From: Amphiduros pacificus
Taxonomy: Eukaryota > Annelida > Polychaeta > Phyllodocida > Hesionidae
Assembly (NCBI GenBank): GCA_949316495.1
Contig: OX439003.1
Coordinates: 41,814,725-41,878,724 of the forward strand
Reading direction: 5' to 3'
Length of the DNA stretch: 64,000 bases
Part shown: positions 60,601-64,000 of the stretch, one piece after another
Position numbering within the stretch: the first letter of the stretch is position 1
Layout of the letters: each line of letters starts with the position of its first letter
Notes under the pieces: model-generated
Seen by the model: the letters and a program-made list of their open reading frames with translations, nothing else
What the model was told of the DNA's origin: nothing
The model's database searches: none
Made by a program: the position numbers and the translations under genes

Positions 60601-63600
60601 AAAGAAAGAAATTTTATTTTTGTAACATTGTATATTAATACATTGGGGAATATGACAGTCATAGAAAACGCATTAGTATTTATGAAATCGTGAGATCAAG
60701 AAGATATATGATTTATGTAATTTTTATTGTTATTTCATCCTGGTTCACATTTATATCTCTGCCAATAACACACTTACAGAAATGATTTAAATATGTCTTA
60801 AATCGTGAGAACAAGAGGAAGACAGTTATATATGTATTTTGTAGATTGTACTATGTTTTGGCCCCGTTTGACTGCCGTAATTGTGAACTATATAAAAAGA
60901 TATTATTTATAGTTTTGAAGATTTCACATTAATAATATACAATGGTTAACACAGGCTCACAAGTTTCTTTCCACTCAACAGCCACGCTGTCGTCTGAGCA
61001 TGCGCAGTGGCCACACGTGACGTCAGACCGATGGGAGCAATAACGCATATCACAAGGAATGTGAAACTTTCTAGAAGTAAGGTGCTTATAGTGAAGTATC
61101 ATAACCTTCTGTATGCTTTAGGAAACTCATTTAATATTTGGTTGATTTTATATGAAGAAAACCTGTCCCTCCGTTACTAGTAACGGAGGGACAAATGTTC
61201 AGGTTCATGCAAGTTGTTATTATTTCAGTTATTTGCCAGAAATTTTTATTTCTTAAAGTGGTTTATGTCAAGTGGAAATGGACACAAACAATTTATTTGG
61301 TTAAATATGAATTGGTTGGCTAATATGTGGTCTGTGACCTGAGAGACAATAGACACTTCATGTTTATACTCATGCATCAATCAACATGGTCAGTGATACA
61401 TAATTCTATTTCCCTGTCTACATACTGATGTATTATAAACACTGGTTTTCAATACTGTCTGAGTTTATGGCAAAAAAGAATCATATTTGTTTGCATTGGT
61501 ACTTTAGTCAGAGGAAGAAAGCCACCAGCTGACCTGCACTGGGTACACAAGCTGTCCCATCAGAGACAACACAATTGCTGTTTGATAGGTGTGATTCCTT
61601 GTGACACTATGTAACGTTTGATCTTGTCAAAGTATCTAATTTACCTGACAAATCCATTCTTAGGGATAATGCAGTGTTCCTGGCTTACAGTTAGGATAAC
61701 ACAAGGCTAAGAACATGATGATGTAATGGAATGAGTTGTGTGTGTCATCCTTATGATGATCAAAATGACCATGGTCAAAATGACCATGATACGAAGTGGA
61801 CCGCTGGACCAAGTGCCAGTGCATTTCATTTGATAGCTATATATTCCCTCCTCTTATCTAAAACCTGAACTTAGCTGCCAATCTTACTCTTATTCAGCTA
61901 CTTTATGCAGTCATTATACCTCATGTCTGTCATATCTTTCTTTTTCACTTTTCACTCAGGCCTGGACATTAGCATAACCTTTAAATCTTGGCGTCCATTT
62001 TAAGTCTTAGTCTTCAAAAACGTAAATAGTATGCATTTCTAAGCATTGTTAAACTCATATTTTTCCAACTTGTAGATAATTTACACTTGTGGATAATTTA
62101 GATTCATAAAATGTCCAAATTCAGCAGTTTGGCTGTGGTCTGTCTAATGTGGCAGTTCAGTACCACGGTCACCTTTGTCACATGGTTATTTTGACCATAA
62201 TCCATCCTTAGTACCCAGTTGTCATTTGTGGTGTGTATTTGGTCTTTGTTACTTATGTTATTTCATTCAATTTATTCTGTAAATTTATTCTGTCAAGTTC
62301 ATAAAGATTTAGCACCTAAATAGTACATGGACAGTTTGCTACAGCTGAACATTTGTGTCCCTCCGTTACTATTTTCTGTTGTCCCTCCGTTACGACAATA
62401 TTTCTTTAATAAATAAAACAGTGTTAAGGTTATAAACTTGATATTTTGGCATTTACTACTTAGGTATGTGTAGATGATATATGATATAGTGATTTTTAAG
62501 AATATTCATAAGAACTTTATGTTAAGCCCAATTTGCTACATGACTCCAAAGCTGCTGTTCAAAAGTGTCCCTCCGTTACAGAAAACATATTTTGATACCA
62601 TACATAAACTGTTACAGTATGATCCTCAATACTTTGGCATATTGTAATGTTCAGTGGGCTTTGTCAAAAACAATAATTAAGTATTTCTAATAATTTTGTA
62701 TTTCTGGAATAAATGCATTTATGTTATGCTGTTCAGTGATGCTGTCCCTCCGTTACCGCTTGGCCGAGCCCAAATAAAATTGTTCTGTTTGGCCTGATAT
62801 AACAGTGTAATATAACAGCCTAAATTGCCTAATATAACAGTGAATAACAGTGACATTTGGTATATATAGTCATTTTAGGCATTATATTGATGAAGATGAT
62901 GAGTATTGTTTATAAACCTTTTATATTGTACACACGTTTCTTCATATGTTTATGTATTTTATTTGGTTCTCAAATCAAGCAACCATAAACAATTGATGAC
63001 CGTAGAGACAGGCACTCGACAATACAATTTCATTATCAACAGCATTATATGTTTCTACGAAGTATTTAAGTACAGATTAAAGAGGTATTTTATGTCCAAC
63101 ATTCTACCCATTACTGCAGTAAGTTATACAAATCAATTAGACTTTATATGATAAAGATCTGTGCACCTTTTCATGAGTTAATAAATCTTGATGAGACTGA
63201 ACAAACAATCCTACACATGTTTTTGTGGTTCTCTGTTGTCTAGAGGCTAGAGCAGGGCTTGACATACGCACTGGCCCGGTGGCCCGGGGCCACCAGATCC
63301 TCTGTTCGGGCCAGTGAATGCTCTGTTGTAGTGGCCCAGTTGGGCAACCATATTTTTGGTCTTTTAGTGGCCCAAACTATCTTGAGTTTATTATTCTAAT
63401 CCTTGATAGATATCATATCACGATCAATAGACATTTTGGACAAGTATCCCCCACTCAACCACTATACAGCCTAATGTACAATGCTCTTTATTGTATAACA
63501 CAACCTATTATCCTTAGAAACTTCGAGCCACCACTTCTCATGCTCTGGTGGCCCAATTGGGCAACCAACATTTTTCTCTTTATGTCAAGGCCTGACTAGA

Positions 63601-64000
63601 GGATGTTTCAAAGCTGTAACAATTAGACGGTTACCTTCCCCTTTGAACTTTTTCAGACAGACAGACAGACAGACGTATAGACACACACACACACAGAAAA
63701 TGTCAAATCCCTGTAATAAAAAAAATACTGGCATACTCAGCAATATTTGGGTCCCTGACGGTCTTCTCATCAAGGCATTCTCCGGGTACAAAGCCATATG
63801 CTATACCATTCGTGAATTTGAGGAAGAATGGTGCTCCTAGACCAGCCTTGTGCAAAATCTTCATATTGCGGATCTCGGAGGCACGATCTATGAGAAGTTC
63901 GGTTTTTTTACCATATATTCTAAATACTATAGCATCTTGCTTGTTAGTGTCAGACACTTCATGTGTTCTGAATAGTTTGTTTGTTATTCCCTCTGTGAAA
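51621..64000 (-). CDS. ETNK: Ethanolamine kinase, seven exons, 5' end beyond the window
   Basis: Exons: 63737->64000, 58383-58541, 57799-57941, 57037-57120, 56462-56625, 52980-53053, 51621-51693, about 319 residues. All borders are GT/AG and all phases match. The first visible exon reads FTEGITNKLFRTHEVSDTNK, then VFRIYGKKTELLIDRASEI, the kinase N-lobe. DLIACEMATMHAIDG is the family helix. CHNDLLLKNIVYN is the Brenner-type catalytic loop, with the catalytic Asp in HND. FIDYEYGAFNYRAHDIGNHF supplies the Mg-binding Asp and the choline/ethanolamine kinase signature. LYPDKEYQLVWLRRYL, VNKFAL|AAHFFWGIWAIIQSKYSAID and YAVLRFGEYFKKKD complete the C-lobe. It phosphorylates ethanolamine in the cytosol, the first step of CDP-ethanolamine synthesis. 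HFFWGIWAIIQSKYS and FDFLDYA favour ethanolamine over choline kinase. All key residues in the visible part are intact. Confidence 0.95.
51694..52979. other. Last intron of the ethanolamine kinase gene
   Basis: 1.29 kb. Its right half is the 26-bp minisatellite. The left half (51694-52235) is AT-rich with a short duplicated 'catgaaatatttatttaata' near 51721-51765. Confidence 0.7.
52236..52930. repeat. 26-bp minisatellite with ~156-bp higher-order period
   Basis: The unit is 'aaggatatttgttacttgtg' plus 'tggcat', with variants ending 'gaatt'. A distinctive unit 'aaggacattcta(a/t)tttgtgtg' recurs at about 52265, 52498, 52654 and 52808. The last three are spaced near 156 bases, or six units. The array ends about 50 bases from the splice donor of exon 52980-53053. 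Confidence 0.93.
53800..54230 (+). repeat. ~170-bp tandem repeat R3, outside copy
   Basis: Two units share 'acggcagtca', 'aactgtctttctttt', 'tctcacgattccagaaatat' and 'gatatcaatatgaaatcttc'. The same unit occurs at 59480-60090 and, inverted, at 60490-60940. It lies in an ethanolamine kinase intron (53054-56461). Confidence 0.75.
54670..55790 (+). repeat. Dispersed repeat family R2, copy 2, with 20-bp tandem array
   Basis: The copy begins with five tandem units of 'tatcttacttatggataaaa' (about 54770-54860). It continues with sequence very close to 40960-41400, then duplicates its distal segment ('aaagaaagccaagaaaa', 'aaatagtgaaaaaaattagc') at 55440-55520 and 55655-55740. It lies in the same intron as the R3 copy at 53800. 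Confidence 0.8.
56279..56292. repeat. C homopolymer
   Basis: Run of about 13 C in an ethanolamine kinase intron. A similar run lies at 9893-9906. Both are likely length-variable. Confidence 0.8.
57294..57663. mobile_element. 370-bp Tc1/mariner-like MITE
   Basis: The element begins CAGTTCGCCC and ends GTTGTGAACTG, an inverted CAGTTC pair, and is flanked on both sides by TA (57292-57293 and 57664-57665). CAGT ends with a TA duplication are the Tc1/mariner pattern. No transposase. It lies in the ethanolamine kinase intron between exons 57037-57120 and 57799-57941. Confidence 0.6.
59480..60090 (+). repeat. R3 ~170-bp tandem units, forward block
   Basis: Three to four diverged units marked by 'gccgagatattaatt', 'gcaattacggca', 'caaaacacaatagaatct' and 'agataactgtctttctctt'. 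It is inside the 58931-62771 element. Confidence 0.75.
60285..60940 (-). repeat. Inverted R2-20mer-R3 composite
   Basis: Read on the minus strand this gives R3 units (60940-60490), then 20-bp units 'ttatgtgaaaaatatcttac' (60485-60420), then an R2 fragment (60415-60285). The order is the same as at 53800-55200 on the plus strand. It forms the right arm of an inverted arrangement with the R3 block at 59480-60090. Confidence 0.65.
63253..63594. mobile_element. 342-bp MITE with CAGGGCTTGACATA ends (hAT-like)
   Basis: The left end CAGGGCTTGACATA pairs with the right end TATGTCAAGGCCTG, with one mismatch. Inside, 'gtggcccagttgggcaacca' recurs as 'gtggcccaattgggcaacca' (63331 and 63547). 'ctagag' flanks both sides, but a clean 8-bp duplication is not seen. 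TIR type and size fit a non-autonomous hAT element. It ends about 140 bases from the donor of exon 63737. Confidence 0.6.
63655..63696. repeat. (CAGA)n/(CA)n microsatellite
   Basis: Five CAGA units followed by a short CA run, about 40 bases inside the intron from the donor at 63736 of the ethanolamine kinase gene. Confidence 0.85.

Larger units (their letters stand above)
58931..62771. mobile_element. 3.84-kb TIR element carrying eight copies of a 14-mer
   Basis: The left end GGGCTCGGCCAAG (58931-58943) is matched by an exact inverted copy (62759-62771). Matching extends to 16 bases with one mismatch. AAAT flanks both ends (58927-58930 and 62772-62775), consistent with a 4-bp target duplication. 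Inside are eight exact copies of TGTCCCTCCGTTAC: seven forward (59297, 59312, 61164, 62356, 62380, 62566, 62743) and one reverse (61180-61193). None was seen elsewhere in the window. The last copy almost abuts the right TIR, as subterminal transposase-binding repeats do in some DNA transposons. R3 units lie inside in opposed orientation. No coding capacity was seen. It sits in an ethanolamine kinase intron. A non-autonomous DNA transposon is the best reading; the superfamily is open. Confidence 0.7.

Overview
This is AT-rich animal nuclear DNA. The likely source is a mollusc, perhaps a bivalve. The evidence is small exons with GT/AG borders and large repeat-filled introns, many minisatellites, several small terminal-inverted-repeat (TIR) DNA transposons, a LINE remnant, and gene types common in lophotrochozoans. 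The phylum is inferred from style and not proven by any single sequence. All recognisable host genes lie on the minus strand.

Layout, left to right. Positions 1-5 kb hold no gene I can support, only a 37-bp minisatellite and two small repeat copies. At 5.26-5.44 kb is the first coding exon of an unrecognised secreted protein, followed in transcription order by a long (TA)n tract; its other exons were not found. A TATA and E-box promoter-like block on the plus strand lies at 6.4-6.55 kb. Positions 13.6-16.7 kb carry a three-exon gene for a large membrane protein: signal peptide, beta-helix-like ectodomain, Cys-rich stretch and many membrane spans, with two one-base frame breaks. Positions 18.0-24.55 kb carry a complete seven-exon CRAL-TRIO lipid-transfer protein gene (338 residues) whose start codon abuts a 28-bp minisatellite and whose longest intron holds a 2.6-kb DNA transposon with transposase remnants. 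Positions 28.6-37.6 kb carry a complete six-exon gene for a 399-residue single-pass membrane protein with a collagen-like stalk; its 6.2-kb first intron holds a 34-copy 45-bp minisatellite and two (TA)n tracts. Positions 37.6-51.6 kb are gene-free and dense in repeats, including a TIR element with 147-bp tandem units and a 5'-truncated LINE. Positions 51.6-64 kb hold seven exons of an ethanolamine kinase gene, which runs off the right edge.

Exon joins for the last three genes were set by hand. In each, every donor/acceptor pair keeps reading frame and restores family motifs. The genes look unrelated in function (phospholipid synthesis, lipid carriage, two cell-surface proteins), with no sign of an operon.

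The most unusual structure is a 3.84-kb element at 58931-62771 inside an ethanolamine kinase intron. It has a 13-bp perfect TIR, a 4-bp AAAT target duplication and eight exact copies of the 14-mer TGTCCCTCCGTTAC, two of which form a perfect 30-bp palindrome.
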